From Halieaceae bacterium UBA5044 (GTDB taxonomy: Bacteria; Pseudomonadota; Gammaproteobacteria; Pseudomonadales; Halieaceae), in the NCBI GenBank assembly GCA_002416125.1, contig DIBU01000003.1, forward strand, positions 39,714 to 103,713: DNA of 64,000 nt, in the 5' to 3' direction. The notes beneath the pieces were generated by a model. That model searched no databases, had not been told where the DNA came from, and saw only the letters and a program-made list of their open reading frames with translations. Both the position numbers and the translations under genes were made by a program. Of the stretch, positions 8,604 to 17,298 are shown piece by piece; position 1 is the stretch's first letter; each line of letters starts with the position of its first letter.

Positions 8604-8865
8604 TGCCTGCCCTCGTGAATGAATTCCAGCGCCGGAGCATGAACCAGAGCCCAGGAGAGCGTCAATTCCGGCGGTACGCGGCACTGAACTCGACGCAGGT
8701 GATTGCGCAGCACCGGAGGGTTTGCTGCTCTATACCAGTGCTGCCTCTCGGGCCCGGCAATACGCTCAGCCGTTTGCTTATACTCGCGCGGTCATTACCC
8801 TTGGCACACTCGCCGCGCGCGCCCTCCCGGCAGCGCGAGAACGGCCGTCACACAGGAGATTGTGC

Positions 8866-10074
8866 GTGGAAGACCTAGACCAGTTTCGCGAGGAAACGCG
8901 GCAATGGCTGGAAGCCAACTGCCCCGCTTCGCAGCGGCTGCCGAATACACCGGAAGAACAGTACTGGGGCGGGCGGCGCGGCAGTTTTGCCAGCGACGAT
9001 GCACGCGTCTGGTTCGAGCGGATGCGCGACCGCGGCTGGACTGCGCCGGAATGGCCCACAGCCTATGGCGGCGGCGGCCTCACGCCGCAGCAGGGGCAGA
9101 TTCTGAAAGAGGAAATGAAGCGCATCAACGCGCGCACGCCCCTGTACAGTCTGGGTTTGTGGATGTTGGGGCCGGCGCTGCTGGAATATGGCAGTGAGGC
9201 ACAGAAGCAAGAGCACCTGCGGGCCATCGTCAACGGGGAGTTTCGCTGGTGTCAGGGCTACTCCGAGCCAGGGGCAGGCTCCGACCTCGCCAGTCTGCAA
9301 ACCCGGGCCGAAGACCAGGGCGATCACTTCCTGGTCAACGGCAGCAAAATCTGGACAACGGCCGCGGATCGCTCAGACTGGATCTTCTGCCTGGTGCGCA
9401 CCGACCCCCACGCCAAGAAGCAGGAGGGCATCAGCTTCCTGCTCATCGACATGGCAAGCCCAGGAGTGAGCACCACGCCGATTGAGTTGATCAGCGGTGA
9501 CTCCGAATTCTGCCAGACCTTTTTCGACAACGTTCGCGTGCCCAAGAGCAATCTGGTCGGCAAGCTGAACCAGGGATGGTCGGTGGCCAAGGCGCTGCTG
9601 GTCCACGAGCGTAAGCTGATGGCGGAAATCGGCGGGGATTCGCCGCGCAAGGAAATCCCCCCGGTCGAGGCTGCGCGGCGCTACCTGGAATTCACCGACG
9701 GCCGCATCGCCAACGCACAGCTGCGCAGCGACCTGGTCGACTACGAAATGCGCATGCATGCGATTGGCCTGACCCACATGCGCAGCTTTGAGGAGCGCGC
9801 GGCGGGCATCAAGGGAACCGTCGGGCTGGCAATGAAGTACCTCGGTACGGAGGCCATCAAGGACAAGAACGAGCTGCTGCTGGCCATTATGGGCACCCGT
9901 GGACTCGGCTGGGAGGCGCCCGGATTCACCCCGGAGGAACTCGACACCACCCGCCTCTGGGCGATGTCAAAAGCCATGACCATCGCCGGCGGCACCAGCG
10001 AAGTGCAGCTGAATGTGATCGCCAACCACGTCCTGCAGTTGCCGCAGCCCCCCAAAGCTGCCACCGAGTACTGA
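8866..10074 (+). CDS. Acyl-CoA dehydrogenase, subunit with catalytic Glu
   Basis: FAD-dependent acyl-CoA dehydrogenase of 402 residues. Typical motifs are GYSEPGAGSDLASL (131 on) and WTTAAD near 163-168. At the position of the MCAD catalytic base the sequence is IAGGTSEVQLN, so that Glu is missing. A Glu in VHERK (E248) sits where IVD/LCAD-type enzymes carry theirs. The GTG at 8866 is chosen because AGGAGATT lies just upstream and the family N terminus starts there. A second, unlike dehydrogenase gene follows after ten bases, so a mixed tetramer as in mycobacterial FadE28-FadE29 is likely. A TATACT at 8779-8784 could be a -10 element. Confidence 0.93.
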   Translation: MEDLDQFREETRQWLEANCPASQRLPNTPEEQYWGGRRGSFASDDARVWFERMRDRGWTAPEWPTAYGGGGLTPQQGQILKEEMKRINARTPLYSLGLWMLGPALLEYGSEAQKQEHLRAIVNGEFRWCQGYSEPGAGSDLASLQTRAEDQGDHFLVNGSKIWTTAADRSDWIFCLVRTDPHAKKQEGISFLLIDMASPGVSTTPIELISGDSEFCQTFFDNVRVPKSNLVGKLNQGWSVAKALLVHERKLMAEIGGDSPRKEIPPVEAARRYLEFTDGRIANAQLRSDLVDYEMRMHAIGLTHMRSFEERAAGIKGTVGLAMKYLGTEAIKDKNELLLAIMGTRGLGWEAPGFTPEELDTTRLWAMSKAMTIAGGTSEVQLNVIANHVLQLPQPPKAATEY

Positions 10075-10084
10075 GGAGAACAGC

Positions 10085-11224
10085 ATGGCACTGGTTTTGA
10101 ATGAAGAACAGCGCTTGCTGGCCGAAACAGCACGCGAATTTCTGCAGAAGGAGGCGCCCGTCAGCGCCCTGCGCGCCCTGCGCAACGCCCGCGACCCGCT
10201 GGGGTATGACCCGGAGCTCTGGCGCCAGATGGCGGAGCTGGGCTGGGCGAGCGTGATCCTGCCCGAGGACGTTGGCGGCCTGGACTTCGGCTTCAGTGGC
10301 CTCGGCGTGGTGCTGCAGGAAACCGGCCGCACCCTGGCCGCGAGCCCGTTGTTCGCCACGGCAGTTGTCGGCGCGTCCGCGCTGTTACTGGGCGGCAGCG
10401 AAGCCCAGAAAGCAGACTACCTGCCACAGGTTGCAGCGGGCGAGCTTACGCTGGCGCTGGCGCTGGAGGAATCACACCACCACCGACCGCACCATATCGC
10501 CACCCGGCTGGAGAGGTCGGGTGACGGCTTTCTGCTTTCCGGTGAGAAGCTGTTTGTACTCGACGGTCATTCGGCGGATGCGCTGCTGGTAGTCGCCCGC
10601 AGCGCCGGCGAGACAAGCAGCCGCGACGGTCTCTCGGTGGTGCTTGTCCCGCGCGACACGTCAGGTGTCGAGATCGAACGCACCATCATGGCCGACAGCC
10701 GCAACGCCGCTAATATCCGCTTTAACGCGGTCAGCATCGCCAGCAACCAGGTCATCGGCACCGAGGGTGAGGCGGGGCGGTGGCTTGAGGACGTGCTCGA
10801 CCGCGGTCGCATCGCCATGGCTGCCGAGATGCTGGGCAGCGTTGAAGAAGTGTTTGCGCGCACGGTGGCCTGGCTGAAGGAGCGCGTGCAGTTCGGCGTG
10901 CCCATCGGCAGCTTCCAGGCCCTGCAACACCGCGCCGCCAGTTTGCAGGCGGAGCTGGAGCTGGCACGCTCCGTGGTCCTGCAGGCGCTGACCGTCGTGG
11001 ACGAGCAGCCACAGCAGCTGGCCATCATGGCCAGCCTCGCCAAGGCCACGCTCAACGACCTGGGCAGGCACGCCACCAATGAGGCCGTGCAGATGCACGG
11101 TGGCATCGGGGTAACCGATGAGCTTGAGATCGGGTTCTTCCTGAAACGCGCACGCACTGCCATGCAGATTCTTGGCGACACCGGTTTCCACAAAAACCGC
11201 TATGCCACCCTGTGCGGCTATTGA
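10085..11224 (+). CDS. Acyl-CoA dehydrogenase, partner subunit without catalytic Glu
   Basis: A 379-residue protein with the acyl-CoA dehydrogenase fold but divergent from the gene before it. The region matching the IVD/LCAD base reads DRGRIAMAAEMLG, with no Glu in place. The region matching the MCAD base reads QILGDTGFHKN, also without Glu. Helical C-terminal features (VQFGVPIGSFQALQH, AVQMHGGIGVTDE) are intact. It is therefore probably a structural or cofactor-binding partner of the upstream subunit in an alpha2beta2 enzyme. GAGGAGAACAGC precedes the ATG. A KSI-like gene follows 29 bases later. Confidence 0.92.
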   Translation: MALVLNEEQRLLAETAREFLQKEAPVSALRALRNARDPLGYDPELWRQMAELGWASVILPEDVGGLDFGFSGLGVVLQETGRTLAASPLFATAVVGASALLLGGSEAQKADYLPQVAAGELTLALALEESHHHRPHHIATRLERSGDGFLLSGEKLFVLDGHSADALLVVARSAGETSSRDGLSVVLVPRDTSGVEIERTIMADSRNAANIRFNAVSIASNQVIGTEGEAGRWLEDVLDRGRIAMAAEMLGSVEEVFARTVAWLKERVQFGVPIGSFQALQHRAASLQAELELARSVVLQALTVVDEQPQQLAIMASLAKATLNDLGRHATNEAVQMHGGIGVTDELEIGFFLKRARTAMQILGDTGFHKNRYATLCGY

Positions 11225-11253
11225 AGGCACACCACAGAAAACGAGGTCACTGA

Positions 11254-11616
11254 ATGAACAATGCAGACAAGCTCGCCATGGTAGAACGCTACGTTGAGGC
11301 GTTCGAAAAATCCGATGTGGAGATTATCCGCGGCATGTACGCCGACAACGCCGTAGTAGAAGACCCGGTTGGCACGGAGCCGCATCGCGGCCTTGATGCC
11401 ATCTGCGCGTTTTACCAGGGTGCCCTGGGCGCCGGCGCCAAACTGCGGCTGTCAGGGCAGGTGCGCTGCGCGGGCAATGCGGTCGCCTTCCCGTTCCATG
11501 TTGTCATGCCGGGAATGCAGATTGACGTTATCGATGTGTTTGAATTCGATGACAATGGCAAGATCAGCAGTATGAAAGCCTACTGGGGTCCGGACAACCT
11601 GCGCAAGGACGGCTGA
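11254..11616 (+). CDS. Ketosteroid-isomerase-like protein (NTF2 fold)
   Basis: Product of 120 residues with clear resemblance to bacterial steroid delta5-3-ketoisomerase, which moves a double bond in 3-oxo-delta5 steroids. The catalytic residues line up: Y13 (VERYVEAF), D37 (VVEDPVGTEP) and D94 (VIDVFEF), matching Tyr14/Asp38/Asp99 of the Comamonas enzyme. Many NTF2-fold SnoaL-like proteins lack this set, so true isomerase activity is likely. It is the last gene after two acyl-CoA dehydrogenases. This points to a steroid or related polycyclic substrate, though no ring-cleavage genes are in the window. Confidence 0.85.
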   Translation: MNNADKLAMVERYVEAFEKSDVEIIRGMYADNAVVEDPVGTEPHRGLDAICAFYQGALGAGAKLRLSGQVRCAGNAVAFPFHVVMPGMQIDVIDVFEFDDNGKISSMKAYWGPDNLRKDG

Positions 11617-11622
11617 CCTCGC

Positions 11623-12684
11623 TCACGGGTCCGCAGCCGCCGGCAGCACGCGGTCGCCTGGCTCCAGCCCGGCAACCACCTCGACCCGGCCATCAATGTC
11701 GCGCTTGCCAACGCGCAGAAAGCGGCGCTCCGGCCCCTCCGGGCCGGCAACATCAGCCACCCACAGCTGCCCCACCCGGGCCAGCAGGCTCTCGGGCACG
11801 CGGATGCGCTGCTCACTGCCCGCCGGCACTTCAATGCGCGCATACAATCCCGGCAGCAGCCGGTCATCGTAGGGCAGGCGAATTTTCACCAGAAAGCTGC
11901 GTGATCCGGGCTCAGCCGCCGGTACGATCTCCTCGATGCTGCCGCTCACCCTGCTGTCCAGTGCCGGCAGGCTCACCGGCACGGTCTGGCCCACGTCCAG
12001 GCGCACTGCCAGCTGTTCGCGAACACTCGCCTCGACCCGCAGTGACAGCGGATTGTACAGCGACAGCAGGCGTGTACCGGGGGCTGCGGTGTCACCGGGT
12101 TCGGCAAACCGGTCAACGACCCGACCATCCAGCGGGGACCGGATAGACGCGTAGGCCAGAGCGGCGCGCGCTTCCTCAAGCCCCTGCTGCATGCGCTGCA
12201 GGTCGGCCTGCAGGCTGTCGCGCGTTGCCTGCGCCGCATCGCGATCAGAGGCGGAAAGCAGACCGCGTTGTTGCAACTCCAGGCTGCGCTGCAGATTGCG
12301 TTCGGCTTCCGTGAAACGCGCGCGCACCGCGCTGATCTGGTTACTGGCCTGGGCGACCCGCGCTTCCAGATCAGTCTTTTCGAGTTCCAGCAGCAGCTGC
12401 CCTTCGCTGACGGTGTCGCCAGCGCGCACCAGAATCCGCTCAATGCGCGCCATGATACGCGACGAAATCAGCGTTGCCTGCTTCGCCTCCACGGAACCGG
12501 GCACCGGCTCGGCAACCGGCACCTCCTCCAGTTCCACAAGGTAAGCCGCCTGCGCCGGCTCAGCAGGCGGGGGCGCAAGACCGGGCGCAAGCCGTTTATC
12601 AAAAACACCCGCCATCCAGCTGACCAACAGCACCAGCACCACGATTGCCGCCACGGCCGGCGCCCATTTCCAGACACTACGCAT
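11623..12684 (-). CDS. RND efflux periplasmic adaptor (membrane fusion protein)
   Basis: Adaptor linking an RND pump to an outer-membrane channel. The 353-residue product has one N-terminal membrane anchor (about 9-27), a lipoyl half-motif (ILVRAGDTVSEGQLLLELE), and a long alpha-hairpin (about 105-175). The second lipoyl half (ASIRSPLDGRVV) and a beta-barrel domain follow. The ATG at 12684 is chosen: it overlaps the end of the pump gene by eight bases and starts just before the anchor. It is the last gene of the arsR-pump-adaptor operon. No TolC-type gene is nearby. Confidence 0.93.
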   Translation of the reverse strand: MRSVWKWAPAVAAIVVLVLLVSWMAGVFDKRLAPGLAPPPAEPAQAAYLVELEEVPVAEPVPGSVEAKQATLISSRIMARIERILVRAGDTVSEGQLLLELEKTDLEARVAQASNQISAVRARFTEAERNLQRSLELQQRGLLSASDRDAAQATRDSLQADLQRMQQGLEEARAALAYASIRSPLDGRVVDRFAEPGDTAAPGTRLLSLYNPLSLRVEASVREQLAVRLDVGQTVPVSLPALDSRVSGSIEEIVPAAEPGSRSFLVKIRLPYDDRLLPGLYARIEVPAGSEQRIRVPESLLARVGQLWVADVAGPEGPERRFLRVGKRDIDGRVEVVAGLEPGDRVLPAAADP

Positions 12685-15600
12685 TGCTTGCGACCTCCCC
12701 GGTCTCACGGTCGAAGACCAGCAGATACACCACCGGCACCACCACCAGGGTCAACAGGGTCGACGCGATGATGCCGAAAATAATTGCCAGCGCCAGGCCA
12801 CTGAACACCGGGTCCAGGATGATCACCAGATTGCCGAGCAAGGTTGTACCCGCCGTCAACAGCACCGGACGCATGCGCACATGACCCGCTTCCAGCAGAG
12901 CATTGCGAATGCTCTCGCCGCGACCGCGCGCCTGGGTGACGAACTCGACAAGGATCAGTGAATTGCGCACCACGATACCCGCCAGCGCAATCATGCCGAT
13001 CATTGCCGTTGCGGTGAACAACACCGGGTCTGGCGCACCCGCAACGCTCCGCTCTCCCAACATGTTCAGCGACCAGAATCCGGGCATGATGCCGATCACG
13101 GTCAACGGAATGGCAGCCATGATAATCAGCAACAGTGCCGCGGAGTTTGTCTGCACCCGCAACACAAAGAAAATCGCCACCAGGGCGAAAGCGAATGCCA
13201 GTCCCATATCGCGGAACACATCGACTGTGATGCGCCACTCCCCCTCACCGGTCCAGCGGACCTCGATATCCTCCGGCAGCGCCCAGCCATCACCTCCACC
13301 GGGATTGAGGAAGCTGCGCTGTTGCCAGTCGTTTGCACTGCCCTCGCTGACGCCCCGGTCGGCTACCATATCGGCGATGACATCGGCGGGAGGGCGGCCC
13401 GACAGTTCAGCGGTGACATACACGACAGGGCGCAGATCCTTGCGATAAATTGCCTGATCGGCCGCCAGCTGCTGAAACTCGCCGAGTTCGCCCAACGCCA
13501 CCAAAGGTTGCGGTGCCGCATCCAGTCCACTGGCCTTGCTGGCCTGGGTAATGCCGGCACGCCCCTTGACCTGCAGGCGTGCAAAATCCTGTGGCGAGAC
13601 ACGCTGCTCGGGGGCCAGGCGCAGCAGCAGGGGCAAGGGCAGCGCTTCACTGGCCTCCTGCAGATAGCCTGCGACCAGACCTTCGTTCGCCATGGCGATG
13701 GTGTCATTGATATCCGCCGTCGACACACCGGACAGTGCCGCTCGCGGCTTGTCCGCAACGAAACGCCAGCGCATCTGCCGCGCCTCTACGGACGTGTCCA
13801 CCTCGACCACATGCGCTTCTCGCAGGAGACGGTCGGCCAGCTGCCGGGCGGCAGCCAGCTGACGTTCATAGGGCGTCAGCGTATCGCCGTAGACCTCCGC
13901 CACCAGCGTGCTCATCACGGGAGGACCCGGAGGTACCTCCACCACCTTCAGATGCACCCCCTCGGCCTGCAGTGGGGCGAGCAACGCCCGGAGCCGCAGC
14001 ACAACACCGTGTGACTGCTGCTCGCGAGCCGCCTTGTCGACCAGCACCACTCGGATGTCCGCCAGCTGCGGCGCCACACGCTGGTAATGCCGGCGCACCA
14101 TGCCATTGAAATCGATCGGCGAAGGCTCACCGACAAATGCGGCCACGGTCTGCACTTCCGGCACCCGCAGCAGGGACTGCATAACACGCTGGGTCAAGGC
14201 CGCCGTCTGCTCGAGAGTGGCCGACTCCGGCAGGTCGATCAGTACCTGGACCTCGTTCTTGTTGTCGTAGGGCAACAATTTCAGGGGCACAAGGCGCAGC
14301 AACGGCAGACTGGCTGCGAGCAGAAACAGCACAATCACCACCCACACCACCAAACGAGCTCTACCGCGGTGCGCGAGCAGGGGGCCCACCAGCCGCGCGT
14401 ACACGCCATGGTTGCTGCCACCGCTGTCACCGGTCAACGCGTCAAGAGCCGGGCTGTCCATCGAGGGCAGCAGGCGTCCGGCAAGCCAGGGCGTGACCAG
14501 AAAGGCCACCAGCGTGCTGCTGATAACGGCCACAGGCACGTTGAAAGCCATGGGTGCCATATACGGTCCCATCATGCCGGTGATAAACGCCAGAGGCAGA
14601 AAGGCCACGACAATGGTCAGTGTCGACATCAGCAAGGGCACACGTATTTCCGCCATTGCATCGACGATGCGACGCGCGCGCGAACCGCTGCCTACGGCAA
14701 AGTTGCGCGCGATGTTGTCGACACCGGTGATCGGATCATCCACCAGCAAGCCGAGGGCGAGGATCAGCGCGAACAGGGTAACGCGGTTGATGGTGTAGCC
14801 GAAGGCCATGTCCAGGGCCAGCGTGAACCCGTAGCAGATTGGCACCGCCAGGCCCACTACCAGGCCCGCGCGCCAGCCCAGGAACACACTGATGAACACC
14901 ACCACGGTAACGATGGCAAAGCCGAGGCTGCTGGCCAGGTTGTTGACTTTCTCATCGGCCGTCTGGCCGTAGTCGCGCAATACGCTCACATGCATCTGCG
15001 CCGGGAGCAGATCGCGCTGCAGCAATTCGAGCTCTGCGTGCACCCGCTGCGCGACGCCGACCGCATTGGTGCCCGGCTTCTTGGCGACATTCAGCGTCAC
15101 CATGGGGTAGCGCGGCGTGGATTGCCCCTGCTCTCCGGGCTCCCCGGCGAAGCTGATCCAGGTGTAGCTCGCCGGCTCCTGCGGACCATCCACAATCCGC
15201 GCCACATCGCGCAAATACACCGGCACACCATCGATCACATTCACAACCAGTCCCGGCAGCTCGTGTGCACCGCGCAGCGCGTCCCCGCTTTCCAGCAGAA
15301 TCGACTCGTTGCTGAACGTCCAGCGGCCGGCGGATTGCAGCTGGTTGGATGCCGCCAGTGCCGCACTTACCTCCGCCGCACTGGTGCGCCGCGCGGCCAG
15401 GCTTTCCGGGTCCAGCAGAATCTGCACCTGGCGGGTGCGGCCACCGGTTACCGTCACTTCACCCGTGTCTGGCAGGCGCTGCAGGCGCGTACTCAGTTCG
15501 TCCGCCACGCGACGCAAATCGTAGTCGCTGTAGCGCTCCGGTGCCTCCGACCACAATGCGAGCACCACGATCGCAACGTCATCGACCTCCACCGGGCTCA

Positions 15601-15994
15601 GGTGCCAGCGGCTGACGACCGCGGGGAGGTGCTGGGGGTTGGAGTACAGCTTGTTGTAGGTGTTGAGCAGCGCTTCTTCCCGATCTTCGCCGACGAAGAA
15701 CGACAGCGTGACCGCCGAGCGCCCGGCTGTTGTTGTGGAATAGACGTGCTCGACCCCCGGAATCTGTGCCAGAAGTTTCTCCAGGGGCACCGCGACTTGT
15801 CGCTCCACCTGCACGGCCGTCAACCCGGGCGCCTCGACAAACACATCCACCACGGGCACGACGATCTGAGGCTCTTCCTCACGCGGGGTCAGCAGCAGGG
15901 CCAGCAGCCCCGCCACGATGCCGATCACGAACAGCAGCTTGGGCAAGCCGCCGCCCAGGGTGTAATTCACCACACGGTCCAGCGGGTGGCTCAT
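12677..15994 (-). CDS. RND efflux transporter permease (AcrB superfamily)
   Basis: Proton-driven inner-membrane pump, 1105 residues. One N-terminal membrane segment (about 16-34), a large periplasmic loop, and a bundle of helices starting near residue 355 are visible. A second loop and a C-terminal bundle follow. The TM4 motif GLLVDDPITGVDN carries the two Asp residues used for proton relay in HAE1-type pumps, so a hydrophobic or organic substrate is more likely than a metal. It lies two bases after the arsR stop and overlaps the adaptor gene. Control by the ArsR-type protein at the operon promoter is expected. Confidence 0.95.
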   Translation of the reverse strand: MSHPLDRVVNYTLGGGLPKLLFVIGIVAGLLALLLTPREEEPQIVVPVVDVFVEAPGLTAVQVERQVAVPLEKLLAQIPGVEHVYSTTTAGRSAVTLSFFVGEDREEALLNTYNKLYSNPQHLPAVVSRWHLSPVEVDDVAIVVLALWSEAPERYSDYDLRRVADELSTRLQRLPDTGEVTVTGGRTRQVQILLDPESLAARRTSAAEVSAALAASNQLQSAGRWTFSNESILLESGDALRGAHELPGLVVNVIDGVPVYLRDVARIVDGPQEPASYTWISFAGEPGEQGQSTPRYPMVTLNVAKKPGTNAVGVAQRVHAELELLQRDLLPAQMHVSVLRDYGQTADEKVNNLASSLGFAIVTVVVFISVFLGWRAGLVVGLAVPICYGFTLALDMAFGYTINRVTLFALILALGLLVDDPITGVDNIARNFAVGSGSRARRIVDAMAEIRVPLLMSTLTIVVAFLPLAFITGMMGPYMAPMAFNVPVAVISSTLVAFLVTPWLAGRLLPSMDSPALDALTGDSGGSNHGVYARLVGPLLAHRGRARLVVWVVIVLFLLAASLPLLRLVPLKLLPYDNKNEVQVLIDLPESATLEQTAALTQRVMQSLLRVPEVQTVAAFVGEPSPIDFNGMVRRHYQRVAPQLADIRVVLVDKAAREQQSHGVVLRLRALLAPLQAEGVHLKVVEVPPGPPVMSTLVAEVYGDTLTPYERQLAAARQLADRLLREAHVVEVDTSVEARQMRWRFVADKPRAALSGVSTADINDTIAMANEGLVAGYLQEASEALPLPLLLRLAPEQRVSPQDFARLQVKGRAGITQASKASGLDAAPQPLVALGELGEFQQLAADQAIYRKDLRPVVYVTAELSGRPPADVIADMVADRGVSEGSANDWQQRSFLNPGGGDGWALPEDIEVRWTGEGEWRITVDVFRDMGLAFAFALVAIFFVLRVQTNSAALLLIIMAAIPLTVIGIMPGFWSLNMLGERSVAGAPDPVLFTATAMIGMIALAGIVVRNSLILVEFVTQARGRGESIRNALLEAGHVRMRPVLLTAGTTLLGNLVIILDPVFSGLALAIIFGIIASTLLTLVVVPVVYLLVFDRETGEVASNA

Positions 15995-15996
15995 GC

Positions 15997-16311
15997 TCAG
16001 CGTTGCGCCTCACCGCAGTACAATGTGTGCAGCACCTGTAGCACAGCAGCTACCTCGCCCGCGGCAACCGAGTAATACACCTGTTGTCCGTCACGCCGGG
16101 CATTTACCAGACCTGCTTCGCGCAGGCGCGCGAGGTGCTGCGACAAGGCGGACTGCGACAGATCCAGCCCTGCATTCAGTGCACCTACCGAACACTCGCC
16201 CTCAACCAGCGTGCACAGAATCAACAGCCGCTGTTCATTGGCGAGTTCCTTGAGCAGGGCTACTGCCTGTCTCGCCTGCCGGGCCATTGCGGCAGCGTCC
16301 ATCTCTGACAT
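15997..16311 (-). CDS. ArsR-family regulator, BigR/SqrR-like with two conserved Cys
   Basis: Winged-helix repressor of 104 residues. The recognition region LSQSALSQHLARLREAGLV (51-69) and wing RRDGQQVYY are typical. The classical metal site ELCVCDL is absent. Instead C33 (LLILC) and C99 (LYCG) are 66 residues apart, the same spacing as the dithiol pair in SqrR, BigR and HlyU, which sense persulfide or oxidants. An extra C40 is present. The gene heads an operon with an RND pump and adaptor. It probably binds the palindrome at 16345-16364 and is autoregulated. The signal is inferred from the Cys pattern. Confidence 0.9.
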   Translation of the reverse strand: MSEMDAAAMARQARQAVALLKELANEQRLLILCTLVEGECSVGALNAGLDLSQSALSQHLARLREAGLVNARRDGQQVYYSVAAGEVAAVLQVLHTLYCGEAQR

Positions 16312-16341
16312 TCCTGTTGCACCTCCGGCAATGCTGACAAC

Positions 16342-16369
16342 GTTATATTAGATTTAGTTAATATGTAAA
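16342..16369 (-). promoter_or_regulatory. Promoter of the arsR-RND operon
   Basis: On the minus strand TTTACA (16369-16364) and TATAAC (16347-16342) are separated by 16 bases, giving a near-consensus sigma-70 promoter about 30 bases upstream of the arsR start. It is one of the few AT-rich patches in the region. The spacer is nearly filled by the palindrome described separately, so a bound repressor would block RNA polymerase. Confidence 0.6.
16345..16364. promoter_or_regulatory. Probable ArsR-type operator (perfect inverted repeat)
   Basis: ATATTA, eight bases, TAATAT: a perfect 6-base inverted repeat, 20 bases in all. It overlaps the spacer of the arsR promoter and lies in the divergent region shared with the class II aldolase gene. 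AT-rich palindromes of this size are usual for BigR/SqrR-type regulators. Confidence 0.6.
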
Positions 16370-16439
16370 GAGTTTGACGCCTGCGCAAGGGGAAAACGTC
16401 TACACTGGTAGGCAGAATATACACGGAAGAGGCATTAAA

Positions 16440-17234
16440 ATGCGTACAGCGAACAACAACATCATCATGAACCGCGACACGAGCGGCATGGGCGGTGAAT
16501 CCACCGACAAATCCCTCACCGAACTGCGCACTGAGCGCAAGCAGCGCCTTGCTGCGACACTGCGCCTGTTCGGCAAGTTCGGCTTCGACGAAGGCGTTGC
16601 GGGCCATGTGACCGTGCGCGACCCGGAGCACAGTGATCACTTCTGGGTCAATCCCATGGGGCGTTCGTTCAAACAGATGCGGGTATCCGACCTTCTGCTG
16701 GTCAGCCACACCGGCGATGTCGTAGAGGGTGACGGGTTACTGAACGGCGCGGCCTTCACCATTCATTCACGCATCCACATGGCACATCCAAGGGTCACCG
16801 CAGCAGCCCATTCACACTCGCTGTATGGCAAAGCCTGGGCTTCCCTCGGGCGTACGCTGGATCCCATCACGCAGGACGCCTGCGCCTTCTTCGAAGACCA
16901 TGTGCTGTTCGACGACTTCACAGGCGTTGTGCTGGACAACTCGGAGGGCGAACGAATCGCCGCGGCGCTCGGCGACAACAAGGCCGCCATCCTGCAGAAC
17001 CACGGACTGCTGACCGTTGGCGAAAGCGTGGACGAGGCCGCCTGGTGGTTTATCACCATGGAGCGCTCCTGCCAGGCGCAACTCCTGGCCGAGGCCGCCG
17101 GCACGCCAAAGCTGATCGACGCGGAATGCGCGCGACAGACCCGTGGCACCGTTGGCTCGTCCCTGGCGGGCTGGTTCAGCTTCCAGCCACTGTACGACGT
17201 GATTGTTGCGGAGCAGCCCGAACTCCTCGAATAA
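16440..17234 (+). CDS. Class II aldolase/adducin family protein
   Basis: A 264-residue protein of the family of fuculose- and ribulose-phosphate aldolases. Zinc-ligand His residues appear in AAAHSHSLYGKAW and again in LQNHGLLTVG. The early motif GFDEGVAGHVTVRD and the acidic FFEDHVLFDDFTGVVLD region also fit. Members of this long-form group often have no known substrate, and decarboxylase or epimerase activity is possible. The ATG at 16440 follows GGAAGAGG at good spacing; a second ATG at 16467 would shorten the product by nine residues. It is divergent from arsR. Confidence 0.88.
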   Translation: MRTANNNIIMNRDTSGMGGESTDKSLTELRTERKQRLAATLRLFGKFGFDEGVAGHVTVRDPEHSDHFWVNPMGRSFKQMRVSDLLLVSHTGDVVEGDGLLNGAAFTIHSRIHMAHPRVTAAAHSHSLYGKAWASLGRTLDPITQDACAFFEDHVLFDDFTGVVLDNSEGERIAAALGDNKAAILQNHGLLTVGESVDEAAWWFITMERSCQAQLLAEAAGTPKLIDAECARQTRGTVGSSLAGWFSFQPLYDVIVAEQPELLE

Positions 17235-17298
17235 CCGGCTACGAACGTCCGCGCGGGGGTGGTATCCTGCGCGGAGCCTTCTTCCAGACGGATACCGC

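Noticed and set aside
14087..16075. Long plus-strand open frame (662 codons) opposite the RND pump gene
   Set aside because: Its product is rich in His, Gln, Arg and Gly with no domain, as expected for antisense of a GC-rich gene. The minus-strand pump is unmistakable.
16373..16404. TTGACG/TACACT as a promoter for the class II aldolase gene
   Set aside because: The spacing between the hexamers is 21 bases, too long for a sigma-70 promoter.
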